A stretch of DNA of 64,000 nt. Source: Acanthosepion esculentum (lineage: Eukaryota > Mollusca > Cephalopoda > Sepiida > Sepiidae). How positions within the stretch are numbered: the first letter of the stretch is position 1; every line of letters starts with the position of its first letter. Position numbers and translations under genes: made by a program. The notes under the pieces are model-generated. The model was not told the origin of the DNA, did not search any database, and saw only the letters and a program-made list of their open reading frames with translations. The DNA lies in NCBI GenBank assembly GCA_964036315.1, contig OZ038510.1, forward strand, positions 86,968,164 through 87,032,163, given 5' to 3'. Shown here piece by piece: positions 10,399 to 23,571 of this stretch.

Positions 10399-13300
10399 GA
10401 CGAACCCCAGTCCCAGAAAGTCACACGCAGACGAACCCCAGTCCCAGAAAGTCCCACGCAGACGTGCCCCAGTCCTATAAAGTCCCACGCAGACGACCCG
10501 CCCAGACAGGAGACAGTCCCAGAAAGTCCCACGCAGACGACCCCCCCACTCAGGAGACAGTCCCAGAAAGTCCTACGCAGACAACCCCCAGTCCCAGAAA
10601 GTCCCACGGAGACAACCCCCAGTCCTAGAAATGCCACGCAGACAATCCCAGAAAGTCCCACGCAGACGACAACCCAGTCCCAGAAAGTCCCACACAGACG
10701 ACCCCCTGTCCCAGAAAGTACCCACGCAGACGACCCCCACCCAGGAGACAGTCGCAGAAAGTCCCACACAGACGACCCCCCACCCAGGAGACAGTCCCAG
10801 AAAGTCCGACGCAGACGACCCCCAGTCCCAGAAAGTCCCACGCAGACGACCCCCAACCCAGGAGAAAGTCCCAGAAAGTCCCAAACACTCGACCCCCCTC
10901 CCAGGAGACAGTCCCAGGAAGTCCCACGCAGACGACCCCCAGTCCCAGAAAGTACCCACGCAGACGACCCCCACCCAGGAGACAGTCGCAGAAAGTCCCA
11001 CACAGACGACCCCCCACCCAGAAAACAGTCCCAGGTAGTCCCACGCAGACGACCCCCAGTCCCAGAAAGTACCCACGTAGACGACCCCCACCCAGGAGAC
11101 AGTCCCAGAAAGTCCCACACAGACGACCCCCCACCCAGGAGACAGTCCCAGAAAGTCCCAAACAGACGACCCCCTCCGAGGAGACAGTCCCAGAAAGTCC
11201 CACGCAGACGACCCCCAGTCCCAGAAAGTACCCACGCAGACGACCTCCAGTCCCAGGTAGTCCCACGCAGACGACCCCCAGTCCCACAAAGTCCCACGCA
11301 GACGACCCCCAGTCCCATAAAGTACCCACGCAGACGACACCCAGTCCCAGAAAGTCCCACGCAGACGACCTCCAGTCCGAGAAAGTCCAACGCAGACGAC
11401 ACCCAGTCACAGAAAATCCCACGCAGACGACCCCCCACACAGTAGACAGTCCCAGAATGTCCCAAAAAGACGACCCCCCACCGAGGAGACAGTCCCAGGT
11501 AGTCCCAAGCAGACGACCCCCAGTCCCAGAAAGTCCCACGCAGACGACACCCAGTCCCAGAAAGTCCCACGCAGAAGACCCCCACCCAGGAGACAGTCCC
11601 AGAAAGTCCCACGCAGACGACCCCCCACCCTGGAGACAGTCCCAGAAAGTCCCACGCAGATGACCCCCACCCAGGTGACAGTCCCAGAAAGTCCCACGCA
11701 GACGACCCCCCCACCCAGGAGACTGTCCCAGAAAGTCCCGCGCAGACGAACCCCAGTCCCATAAAGTACCCACGCAGAGGACCCCCAGTCCCAGAAAGTC
11801 CCACGCAGACGACCTCCAGTCCGAGAAAGTACCCACGCAGACGACCCCCAGTCCCAGAAAGTCCCAGGCAGACGACCTCCAGTCCGAGAAAGTCCCACGC
11901 AGACGACACCCAGTCCCAGAAAATCTCACGCAGACGACCCCCCACACAGTAGACAGTCCAAGAAAGTCCCAAACAGACGACCCCCCACCCAGGAGACAGT
12001 CCCAGGTAGTCCCAAGCAGACGACCCCCAGTCCCAAAAAGTCCCACGCAGACGACCGCCAGTCCCAGAATGTCCCACGCAGACGACCTCCAGTCCCAGAA
12101 AGTCCCACGCAGACGAACTGCAGTCCAAGAAAGTCCCTACCAGACGACCCCCAGTCCCAGAAAGTCCCACGCTGATGATCCCCCACCCAGGAGACAGTCC
12201 CAGGTAGTCCCAAGCAGACGACCCCCCTCCCAGGAGACAGTGCCAGAAAGTCCCACGCAGACGACCCCAAGACCTAGAAAGTACTACGCAGACGACCCCC
12301 AGTCCCAGAAAGTCCCACGAAGACGACCCCCCAACCTGGAGACAGTCCCAGAAAGTCCCACGCAGACGACCCCCCACCCAGGAGACAGTCCCAGAAAGTC
12401 CCACGCAGACGGCCCCCCAGTCCCAGAAAGTACCCACGCAGACGGCCCCACAGTCCCAGAAAGTCCCACGAAGACGACCCCACACCCAGGAGACAGTCCC
12501 AGAAAGTCCCACGCAGACGACCACCAGTCCCAGTAAATACCCACGCAGACGACCCCCAGTCCCAGAAAGTCCCACGCAGACGACCTCCAGTCCCAGAAAG
12601 TCCCACGAAGATGAGCCCCAGTCCCAGAAAGTCCCACGCAGACGACCCCCCCAGACAGAAGACAGTCCCAGAAAGTCCCACGTAGACGACCCTCAGTCCC
12701 AGAAAGTCCCACGCAGACGACCCCCAACCCAGGAGAAAGTCCCAGAAAGTCCCAAACAGTCGGCCCCCTCCCAGGAGACAGTCCCAGGAAGTCCAACGCA
12801 GACGACCCCCAGTCCCAGAAAGTCCCACGCAGACGACCCCCCCAAACAGTAGACAGTCCCAGGTAGTCCCACGCAGACGACCCCCAGTCCCAGAAAGTAC
12901 CCACGCAGACGACCCCCACCCAGGAGAAAGTCGCAGAAAGTCCCACACAGACGACCCCCTCCGAGGAGACAGTCCCAGAAAGTCCCACGCAGACGACCCC
13001 CAGTCCCAGAAAGTACCCACGCAGACGACCTCCAGTCCCAGGTAGTCCCACGCAGACGACACCCAGTCCAAGAAAGTCCCACGCAGACAACCCCCAGTCC
13101 CAGAAAGTCCCACGCAGACGACCCCCCACACAGTAGACAGTCCAAGAAAGTCCCAAACAGACGACCCCCCACTCAGAAGACAGTCCCAGGTAGTCACACG
13201 CAGACGACTCCCAGTCCCAGAAAGTCCCACGCAGACGACCCCCAGTCCCAGAAACTCCCACGCATACGACACCCCACACAGTAGACAGTCCCAGAAAGTA

Positions 13301-15090
13301 CCAAACAGTCGACCCCCCTCCCAGGAGACTGTCCCAGGAAGTCCCACGCAGACGACCCCCAGTCCCAAAAAGTACCCACGCAGACGATCCCCATTCCCAG
13401 AATGTCCCACGGAGACGACCCCCCCACCCTGGAGACAATCCCAGAAAGTCCCACGCAGACGACCCCCCACCCAGGAGACAGTCCCAGAAAGTCCGACGCA
13501 GACGACCCCCAGTCCAAGAAAGTCCGACGCAGACGACCCCCCACCCAGGAGTCAGTCCAAGAAAGTCCCAAACAGTCGACCCCCCTCCCAGGAGACAGTC
13601 CCAGGAAGTCCCACGCAGACGACCCCCAGTCCCAGAATGTCCCACGCAGACGACCCCCCCACCCTGGAGACAATCCCAGAAAGTCACACGCAGACGACCC
13701 CCCACCCAGGAGACAGTCCCAGAAAGTCCCACGCAGACGACCCCCAGTCCAAGAAAATCCCACGCATACGACCCCCCACACAGTAGACAGTCCCAGAAAG
13801 TCCAAAAACGTCGACCCCCCTCCCAGGAGACAGTCCCAGGAAGTCCCACGCAGACGACCCCCAGTCCCAGAAAGTCCCACGCAGACGATCCCCCACCCAG
13901 GAGACAGTCCCAGAAAGTCCCAAGCAGACGACCCCCCACCCAGGAGACAGTGCCAGAATGTCCCACGCAGACGACCCCAAGACCCAGAAAGTACCACGCA
14001 GACGACCCCCAGTCCCAGAAAGTCCCACGAAGATGACCCCCCACCCTGGAGACAGTCCGAGAAAGTCCCACGTAGACGACCCCCCCACCCAGGAGACAGT
14101 CCCAGAAAATCCCACGCAGACCGCCCCCAGTCACAGAAAGTCCCTAGCAGACGACCCCCCACCCAGGAGACAATCCCAGAAAGTCCAAAAACGTCGACCC
14201 CCCTTCCATGAGACAGTCGCAGGAAGTCCCACGCGGGATGACCCCCAGTCCTAGAAAGTACCCACGCAGACGACCCCCAGTCCCAGAAAGTCCCACGCAG
14301 ACGACCTCCAGTCCCAGAAAGTCCCACGCAGACGACCCCCAGTCCAAGAAAGTCCCACGCAGACGACCCCCAATCCCAGAAGGTCCCACGCAGACGATCC
14401 CGCACCGAGCAGACAGTCACAGAAAGTCCCAAGCAGACGAACCCCCGAACCAGGGGTTAGTGCCATAATGTCCCACGCAGACGACCCCAAGACACAGAAA
14501 GTCCCACGCAGACTACCCCCAGTCCCAGAAAGTCCCACGAAGACGACCACCGACCCTGGAGGCAGACCCAGAAAGTCCCACGCCGACGACCCCCCACCCA
14601 GGAGACAGTCCAAGAATGTCCCACGCAGACGATCCCCAGTCCCGAAAAGTAACCACGCAGACGACCCCCAGTCCTAGAAAGTCCCACGCAGACGACACCA
14701 AGTCCCAGAAAGTCCCACGAAGACGACCCCCCACCCAGGAGACAGTCCCAGAATGTCCCACGAAGAGGACCCCCCACCCAAGAGACAGTCCCAGAAAGTT
14801 CCAAACAGTCGACACCCCTCCCAGGAGAGAGTCCCAGGAAGTCCCACGCAGACGAACCCCAGTCCCAGAAAGTCCCACGCAGACGACCTCCAGTCCCAGA
14901 AAGTCCCACGCAGACGACCCCCAGTCCAAGAAAGTCCCACGCAGACGACACCCAATGCCAGAAAGTCCCAAAGAGACAACCTCCCACACAGGAGACAGTC
15001 CCAGGTAGTCCCACGCAGACGACCCCCAGTCCCAGAAAGTCCCACGCAGACGAACCCCAGACCAAGAGAGTCCCACGCAGACGACCCACC
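10399..15090 (+). repeat. Array zone with 32-bp units and a GTCGAC-bearing long-unit subfamily
   Basis: From about 10.6 kb many units read AGTACCCACGCAGACGACC (32 bp), and long units of the form CAAACAGTCGACCCCCCTCC followed by CAGGAGAC become frequent. A partial local repeat of about 234 bp is seen at 13,401 and 13,635 (AATGTCCCACGG / AATGTCCCACGC with CACCCTGGAGACAATCCC). Blocks between 13.96 and 15.3 kb recur, moderately diverged, at 21.35-22.6 kb (offset about 7.32 kb) and again at 27.3-28.6 kb. No other sequence type is present. Confidence 0.75.
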
Positions 15091-17870
15091 CACCCAGGAG
15101 ACAGTCCCAGAAAGTCCCAAACAGTCGAGCCCCCTCCCAGGAGACAGTCCCAGTAAGTCCCACGCAGACGACACCCAGTCCCAGAAAGTACCCATGCAGA
15201 CGACCCCCAGTCCCAGAAAGTCCCACGCAGACGACCTCCAGTCCCAGAAAGTCCCACGCAGACGACCCCCAGTCCCAGAAAGTACCCACGCCGACGACAC
15301 CCAGTCCCAGAAAGTCCCACGCAGACGACCCCAAGTCCCAGAAAATCCCACGCAGACGACCCCCCACCCAGGAGACAGTCCCAGAATGTCCCACGCAGAC
15401 GACCCCACAGCCAGGAGACAGTCCCAGAAAGTCCCAAACAGTCGACCCCCCTGACAGGAGACAGTCCTAGGAAGTCCCACGCAGACGACACCCAGTCCCA
15501 GAAAGTCCCACGCAGACGACCTCCAGTCGCAGAAAGTCCCACGCATACGACCCCCAGTCCAAGAAAGTCCCACGCAGACGACCCCCAGTCCCAGAAAGTC
15601 CCACGCAGACGACCCCACACACAGTAGGCAGTCCCAGAAAGTCCCACGCAGATGATCCCCCACCCAGGAGACAGTCCCAGAAAGTCCCAAGCAGACGACC
15701 CCCCACCCAGGATACAGTGCCTGAATGTCCCACGCAGACGAACCCAAGACCCAGAAAGTACCACGCAGACGACCCCCATTCCCAGAAAGTCCCACGAAGA
15801 CGACCCCCCACCCTGGAGACAGTCCGAGAAAGTCCCACGCAGACGACCCCCCACCCAGGAGACAGTCGCAGGTAGTCCCAAGCAGACGACGCCCAGTCCC
15901 AGAAAGTCCCAGGCAGACGACCCCCAGTCCCAGAAAGTCCCACGCAGACGAACTCCAGTCCCAAAAAATCCCACGCGGACGACCTCCAGTCCGAGAAAGT
16001 CCCACGCAGTCAACCCCCAGTCCCAGAAAATCCCACGAACGATCCCCACACAGTAGACAGTCCAAGAAAGTCCCAAACAGACGACCCCCGTCCCAGGAGA
16101 CAGTGCCAGAAAGTCCCACGCAGACGACCCCAAGACCCAGAAAGTACCACGCAGACGACCCCCAGTCCCAGAAAGTCCCACGATGACGACCCCCCACCCT
16201 GGAGACAGTCCCGGAAAATCCCACGCAGACGGCCACCCACCCAGGAGACAGTCCCAGAAAGTCCCACGCAGACGACCCCCAGTCCCAGAAAGTACCCACG
16301 CAGACGACCCCTAATCCCAGAAAGTCCCACGCATAGACCCCCCACTCAGGAGACAGTCCCAGAACGTCCCAAACAGTCGAACCCCTCCCAGGAGACAGTC
16401 CTAGGAAGTCCCACGCAGACGATTCCCAGTCCCAGAAAGTACCCACGCAGACGACCCCCACTCCCAGAAAGTCCCACGCAGACGACCTCCAGTCCCAGAA
16501 AGTCCCACGCAGACGACCCCCAGTCCAAGAAAGTCCCACGCAGACGACCACCCACCCAGGAGACAATCCCCTAAAGTCCCACGCAGGCGACCCTCAGTCC
16601 CAGAATGTCCCACAAGGAAGACCCCCACCAACGAGACAGTCCCAGAAAGTCCCAAGCAGACGACCCCCCACCCAGAAGACAGTCCCAGAAAGTCCCACGC
16701 AGACGAACCCCAGTCCCAGAAAGTCCCGCGCAGACGACCCCCACCCAGGAGACAGTCCCAGAAGGTCCCACGCAGACGACCCCCACCCAGGAGACAGTCC
16801 CAGAAATTCCCACGCAGACGACCCCCAGTCCGAGAAAGTACCCACGCAGACGACCCCCAGTCCTAGAAAGTCCCACGCAGACGACCCCCAGTCCAAGAAA
16901 ATCCCACGCAGAGGAACCCAGTCTCAGAAAGTCCCACGCAGACGACCCACCATACAGTAGACAGTCCAAGAAAGTCCACAGACAGACGACCCCCCACGCA
17001 GGAGACAGTCCCAGGTAGTCCCAAGCAGACGACCCCCAGTCCCAGAAAGTCCCACGCAGACGACCCCCAGCCCCAGAAAGACCCACGCAGACGACCCCCC
17101 AACCCAGGAGACACTCCCAGAAAGTCCCAAACAGTCGACACTCCTCCCAGGAGACAGTCCCAGGAAGTCTCACACAGACGACCCCCAATCCCAGAAATTA
17201 CCCACGCAGACGACCCCCAGTCCCAGAAAGTCCCACGCAGACAACCTCCAGTCCCAGAAAGTCCCACGCAGACGACCCCCCGTCCCAGAAAGTACCCACG
17301 CCGACGACACCCAGTCCCAGAAAGTCCCACGCAGACGACCCCAAGTCCCAGAAAATCCCACGCAGACGACCCCCCACCCAGGAGACAGTCCCAGAAAGTC
17401 CCAAACAGTCGACCCCCCTGCCAGGAGACAGTCCCAGGAAGTCCCACGCAGACGACACCCAGTCCCAGAAAGTACCCATGCAGACGACCCCCAGTCCCAG
17501 AAAGTCCCACGCAGACGACCTCCAGTCCCAGAAAGTCCCACGCAGACGACCCCCAGTCCCAGAAAGTACCCACGCCGACGACACCCAGTCCCAGAAAGTC
17601 CCACGCAGACGACCCCAAGTCCCAGAAAATCCCACGCAGACGACCCCCCACCCAGGAGACAGTCCCAGAATGTCCCACGCAGACGACCCCCCAGCCAGGA
17701 GACAGTCCCAGAAAGTCCCAAACAGTCGACCCCCCTGCCAGGAGACAGTCCCAGGAAGTCCCACGCAGACGACACCCAGTCCCAGAAAGTCCCACGCAGA
17801 CGACCTCCAGTCGCAGAAAGTCCCACGCATACGACCCCCAGTCAAAGAAAGTCCCATGCAGACGACCCCC
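15090..17870 (+). repeat. Partial, older copy of the following 5.7-kb block (offset ~2,284 bp)
   Basis: Markers here recur about 2,284 bp further on: CACAGTAGGCAG followed by CAGATGATCCCC at about 15,651 and 17,935, GTGCCTGAATGTCCC at about 15,719 and 18,003, and GACAATCCCCTAAAGTCCC at about 16,562 and 18,845. Several whole-unit insertions and deletions separate the two. This copy retains segments (near 16,440-16,500 and 17,080-17,210) that are missing from the block at 17,871-23,571 but present in the block at 23,572-29,485. Confidence 0.7.
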
Positions 17871-20800
17871 AGTCCCAGAAAGTCCCACGCAGACGACCCC
17901 CCACACAGTAGGCAGTCCCAGAAAGTCCCACGCAGATGATCCCCCACCCAGGAGACAGTCCCAGAAAGTCCCAAGCAGACGACCCCCCACCCAGGATACA
18001 GTGCCTGAATGTCCCACGCAGACGAACCCAAGACCCAGAAAGTACCACGCAGACGACCCCCAGTCCCAGAAAGTCCCACGCAGACGACCCCCAGTCCCAG
18101 AAAGTCCCACGCAGACGACCCCCAGTCCCAGAAAGTCCCACGCAGACGAACTCCAGTCCCAAAAAATCCCACGCGGACGACCTCCAGTCCGAGAAAGTCC
18201 CACGCAGTCAACCCCCAGTCCCAGAAAATCCCACGAACGATCCCCACACAGTAGACAGTCCAAGAAAGTCCCAAACAGACGACCCCCGTCCCAGGAGACA
18301 GTGCCAGAATGTCCCACGCAGACGACCCCAAGACCCAGAAAGTACCACGCAGACGACCCCCAGTCCCAGAAAGTCCCACGATGACGACCCCCCACCCTGG
18401 AGACAGTCCCGGAAAATCCCACGCAGACGGCCACCAACCCAGGAGACAGTCCCAGAAAGTCCCAAGCAGACGACCCCCAGTCCCAGAAAGTACCCACGCA
18501 GACGACCCCTAGTCCCAGAAATTCCCACGCAGACGACCCCCCACACAGTAGACAGTCCAAGAAAGTCCCAAACAGACGACCCCCCACCCAGGAGACAGTC
18601 CCAGGTAGTCCCAAGCAGACGACCCCCAGTCCCAGAAAGTCCCACGCAGACGACCCCTAATCCCAGAAAGTCCCACGCATAGACCCCCCACTCAGGAGAC
18701 AGTCCCAGAACGTCCCAAACAGTCGAACCCCTCCCAGGAGACAGTCCCAGGAAGTCCCACGCAGACGATTCCCAGTCCCAGAAAGTCCCACGCAGACGAC
18801 CCCCAGTCCAAGAAAGTCCCACGCAGACGACCACCCACCCAGGAGACAATCCCCTAAAGTCCCACGCAGGCGACCCTCAGTCCCAGAATGTCCCACAAGG
18901 AAGACTCCCACCAACGAGACAGTCCCAGAAAGTCCCAAGCAGACGACCCCCCACCAAGAAGACTGTCCCAGAAAGTCCCACGCAGACGAACCCCAGTCCC
19001 AGAAAGTCCCGCGCAGACGACCCCCACCCAGGAGACAGTCCCAGAAGGTCCCACGCAGACGACCCCCACCCAGGAGACAGTCCCAGAAATTCCCACGCAG
19101 ACGACCCCCAGTCCGAGAAAGTACCCACGCAGACGACCCCCAGTCCTAGAAAGTCCCACGCAGACGACCCCCAGTCCAAGAAAATCCCACGCAGACGAAC
19201 CCAGTCTCAGAAAGTCCCACGCAGACGACCCCCCATACAGTAGACAGTCCAAGAAAGTCCACAGACAGACGACCCCCCACGCAGGAGACAGTCCCAGGTA
19301 GTCCCAAGCAGACGACCCCCAGTCCCAGAAAGTCCCACGCAGACGACCCCCAGTCCCAGAAAGTCCCACGCAGACAACCTCCAGTCCCAGAAAGTCCCAC
19401 GCAGACGACCCCCAGTCCCAGAAAGTACCCACGCCGACGACACCCAGTCCCAGAAAGTCCCACGCAGACGACCCCAAGTCCCAGAAAATCCCACGCAGAC
19501 GACCCCCCACCCAGGAGACAGTCCCAGAATGTCCCACGCAGACGACCCCCCAGCCAGGAGACAGTCCCAGAAAGTCCCAAACAGTCGACCCCCCTGCCAG
19601 GAGACAGTCCCAGGAAGTCCCACGCAGACGACACCCAGTCCCAGAAAGTCCCACGCAGACGACCTCCAGTCCCAGAAAGTCCCACGCATACGACCCCCAG
19701 TCCAAGAAAGTCCCACGCAGACGACCCCCAGTCCCAGAAAGTCCCACGCAGACGACCCCCCACACAGTAGGCAGTCCCAGAAAGTCCCACGCAGACGATC
19801 CCCCACCCAGGAGACAGTCCCAGAAAGTCCCAAGCAGACGACCCCCCACCCAGGATACAGTGCCTGAATGTCCCACGCAGATGAACCCAAGACACAGAAA
19901 GTACCACGCAGACGACCCCCAGTCACAGAAAGTCCCACGCAGACGACCCCCCACACTGGAGACAGGTCCAGAAAGTCGCAAGCAGACGAACCCCACCCAG
20001 GAGACTGTCCCAGAAAGTCCCACGCAGACGACACCCAGTCCCAGAAAGTCCCACGCAGACGACCCCCAGTTCCAGAAAATCCCACGCAGACGACCCCCAG
20101 TCCCAGAAAGTACCCACGCCGACGACCCCCAGTCCCAGAAAGTTCCACGCATACGACCCCAAGTCCCAGAAAGTCCCACGCAGACGACCCCCCATCCAGG
20201 AGACAGTCCCAGAAAGTCACAAACAGACGACCCCCTCCAAGGAGACAGTCCCAGAATGACCCAAACAGTCGACCCCCCTCCCAGGAGACAGTCCCAGGAA
20301 GTCCCACGCAGACGACCCCCAGTCACAGAAAGTCCCACGCAGACGACCCCCCACACTGGAGACAGGTCCAGAAAGTCGCAAGCAGACGACCCCCCACCCA
20401 GGAGACTGTCCCAGAAAGTCCCACGCAGACGACACCCAGTCCCAGAAAGTCCCACGCAGACGACCCCCAGTCCCAGAAAATCCCACGCAGACGACCCCCA
20501 GTCCCAGAAAGTACCCACGCCGACGACCCCCAGTCCCAGAAAGTCCCACGCAGACGACCCCAAGTCCCAGAAAGTCCCACGCAGACGACCCCCCATCCAG
20601 GAGACAGTCCCAGAAAGTCACAAACAGACGACCCCCTCCAAGGAGACAGTCCCAGAATGTCCCAAACAGTCGACCCCCCTCCCAGGAGACAGTCCCAGGA
20701 AGTCCCACGCAGACGACCCCCAGTCCCAGAAAGTCCCACGCAGACGACATCCAGTCCCAGAGAGTCCTACGCATACGACCCCCATTCCAAGAAAGTCCCA

Positions 20801-23571
20801 CGCAGACGACCCCCAGTCCAAGAAAGTCCCACGCAGACGACCCTCCACAGAGAAGACAGTCCCAGAAAGTCCCAAACAGAAGACCCCCAGTCCCAGAATG
20901 TCCCAAACAGAGGACACCCCTCCCAGGAGACAGTCCTAGAAAGTCCCACGCAGACGACCCCCACTCCCAGAAAGTCCCACGCAGACGACCCCGCACACAG
21001 TAGACAGTCCCAGAAAGTCCCAAACAGACGAGCCCCCACCCAGGAGACATTCCCAGGTAGTCCCAAGAAGACGACCCCCAGTCCCAGAAAGTCCCACGCA
21101 GACGACCCCCAGTCCAAGAAAGTCCCACGCATACGACCCCCACACAGTAGACAGTCCCAGAAAGTCCCAAACAGTCGACCCCCCTCTCAGGAGACAGTCC
21201 CAGGAAGTCCCACGCAGACGACCCCCAGTCCCAGATAGTACCCACGCAGACGACCCCCAGTCCCAGTAAGTCCCACGCAGACGATCCCCCACCCAGGAGA
21301 CAGTCCCAGAAAGTCCCAGGCAGAGGACCCCCTACCCAGGAGACAGTGCCAGAATGTCCCACGCAGACGACCCCAAGACACAGAAAGTACCACGCAGACG
21401 ACCCCCAGTCCCAGAAAGTCCCACGAAGATGACCCCCCACCCAGAAGACAGTCCCAGAAAGTCCCACGCAGACGACCCCCAGTCCCAGAAAGTCCCTAGC
21501 AGACGACCCCCCACCCAGGAGACAATCCCAGAAAGTCCCAAAACGTCGACCCCCCTTCCAGGAGACAGTCGCAGGAAGTCCCACGCGGGATGACCCCCAG
21601 TCCTAGAAAGTACCCACGCAGACGACCCCCAGTCCAGAAAGTCCCACGCAGACGACCTACAGTCCAAGAAAGTCCCACGCAGACGACCCCCAATCCCAGA
21701 AGGTCCCACGCAGACGATCCCGCACCGAGCAGACAGTCACAGAAAGTCCCAAGCAGACGAACCCCCCAACCAGGGGACAGTGCCATAATGTCCCACGCAG
21801 ACGACCCCAAGACCCAGAAAGTCCCACGCAGACTACCCCCAGTCCCAGAAAGTCCCACGAAGACGACCACCGACCCTCGAGGCAGACCCAGAAAGTCCCA
21901 CGCCGACGACCCCCCACCCAGGAGACAGTCCAAGTATGTCCCACGCAGACGATCCCCAGTCCCAAAAAGTAACCACGCAGACGACCCCCAATCCCAGAAA
22001 GTCCCACGCAGACGACACCAAGTCACAGAAAGTCCCACGAAGACGACCCCCCACCCAGGAGACAGTCCCAGAATGTCCCACGCAGACGACCCCCCACCCA
22101 AGAGACAGTCCCAGAAAGTTCCAAACAGTCAACACCCCTCCCAGGAGAGAGTCCCAGGAAGTCCCACGCAGACGACCCCCAGTCCCAGAAAGTCCCACGC
22201 AGACGACACCCAGTCCCAGAAAGTCCCACGCAGACGACCCCCAGTCCAAGAAAGTCCCACGCAGACGACACCCAGTGCCAGAAAGTCCCAAAGAGACAAC
22301 CTCCCACACAGGAGACAGTCCCAGGTAGTCCCACGCAGACGACCCCCAGTCCCAGAATGTCCCACGCAGACGAACCCCAGACCTAGAGAGTCCCACGCAG
22401 ACGACCCACCCACGCAGGAGACAGTCCCAGAAAGTCCCAAACAGTCGATCCCCCTCCCAGGAGACAGTCCCAGTAAGTCCCACGCAGACGACACCCAGTC
22501 CCAGAAAGTACCCATGCAGACGACCCCCAGTCCCAGAAAGTCCCACGCAGACGACCTCCAGTCCCAGAAAGTCCCACGCAGACGACCCCCAGTCCAAGAA
22601 AGTCCCACGCAGACGACCCCCAGTCCCAGAAAGTCCAACGCAGACGATCCCCCACCCAGGAGACAGTCCTAGAAAAATCCGAAGCAGACGACCCCCCACC
22701 CAGGAGACAGTGCCAGAATATCCCACGCAGACGACCCCAAGACCCAGAAAGTCATACGCAGACGACCCCCAGTCCCAGAAAGTCCCACGAAGACGACCCC
22801 CACCCTGGAGACAGTCCAAGGAAGTCCCACGCAGACGACACCCAGTCACAGAAAGTCCCACGCAGACGCCCCCCACCCAGGAGACAGTCCCAGAAAGTCC
22901 CAAACACTCGAACCCCCTCCCAGGAGAGAGTCCCAGGAAGTCCCACGCAGACGACCTCCAGTCCCAGAAAGTCCCACGCAGACGAACCCAAGGCCCAGAA
23001 AGTCCCACGCAGACGACCCTCCACCCAGGAGACAGTCACAGAAAGTCCCACGCAGACGACCCCCAGTTCCAGAAAGTCCCACAAGGACGACCCTCACCCA
23101 GGATACAGTCCCAGAAAGTCCCACGCAGACGACCCCCCACCCAGGAGACAGTCCCAGAAGTCCGACGCACACGACCCCCAGTCCCAGAAAGTCCCACGCA
23201 GACGACACCCACCCAGGAGACAGTCCCAGAAAGTCCCACGCAGACGACCCCCCACACAGGAGACAGCCCCAGAAACTCCCACGCAGACGACCGCCAGTCC
23301 CAGAAAGTCCCAGGCAGACGACCCCCCACACAGTAGACAGTCTCAGAAAGTCCCAAACAGTCGAACACCCTCCCGGGAGACAGTCCCAGGAAGACCCACG
23401 CAGACGACCCCCAGTCCCAGAAAGTCCCACGCAGACGACCCCCCACCCAAGAGACAGTCCCAGAAAGTCCCACAAGGACGACCCCCAGTCCCAGAAAGTC
23501 CCACAAGGACGACCCCCACCCAGGAGACAGTCCCAGAAAGTCCCACGCAGGCGACCCACCACCCAGGAGAC
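17871..23571 (+). repeat. Segmental tandem duplication, copy 1 (5,701 bp)
   Basis: This block and the next (23,572-29,485) match along their whole length. The offset is 5,701 bp at the left end, 5,764 bp after about 18,780 and 5,914 bp after about 19,340. This copy therefore lacks 63 bp (one 31-bp plus one 32-bp unit) and about 150 bp (about four units) that copy 2 and the older block at 15.1-17.9 kb contain, so I infer two deletions here. Otherwise differences are scattered single substitutions, for example near 20,774, 20,994, 21,236 and 22,341. Identity looks above 99% by eye. Confidence 0.88.

Noticed and set aside
10475..10480. TATAAA box
   Set aside because: It is a variant of CCAGAAAG inside a satellite unit. 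Similar CCATAAAG variants occur elsewhere, with no associated gene.
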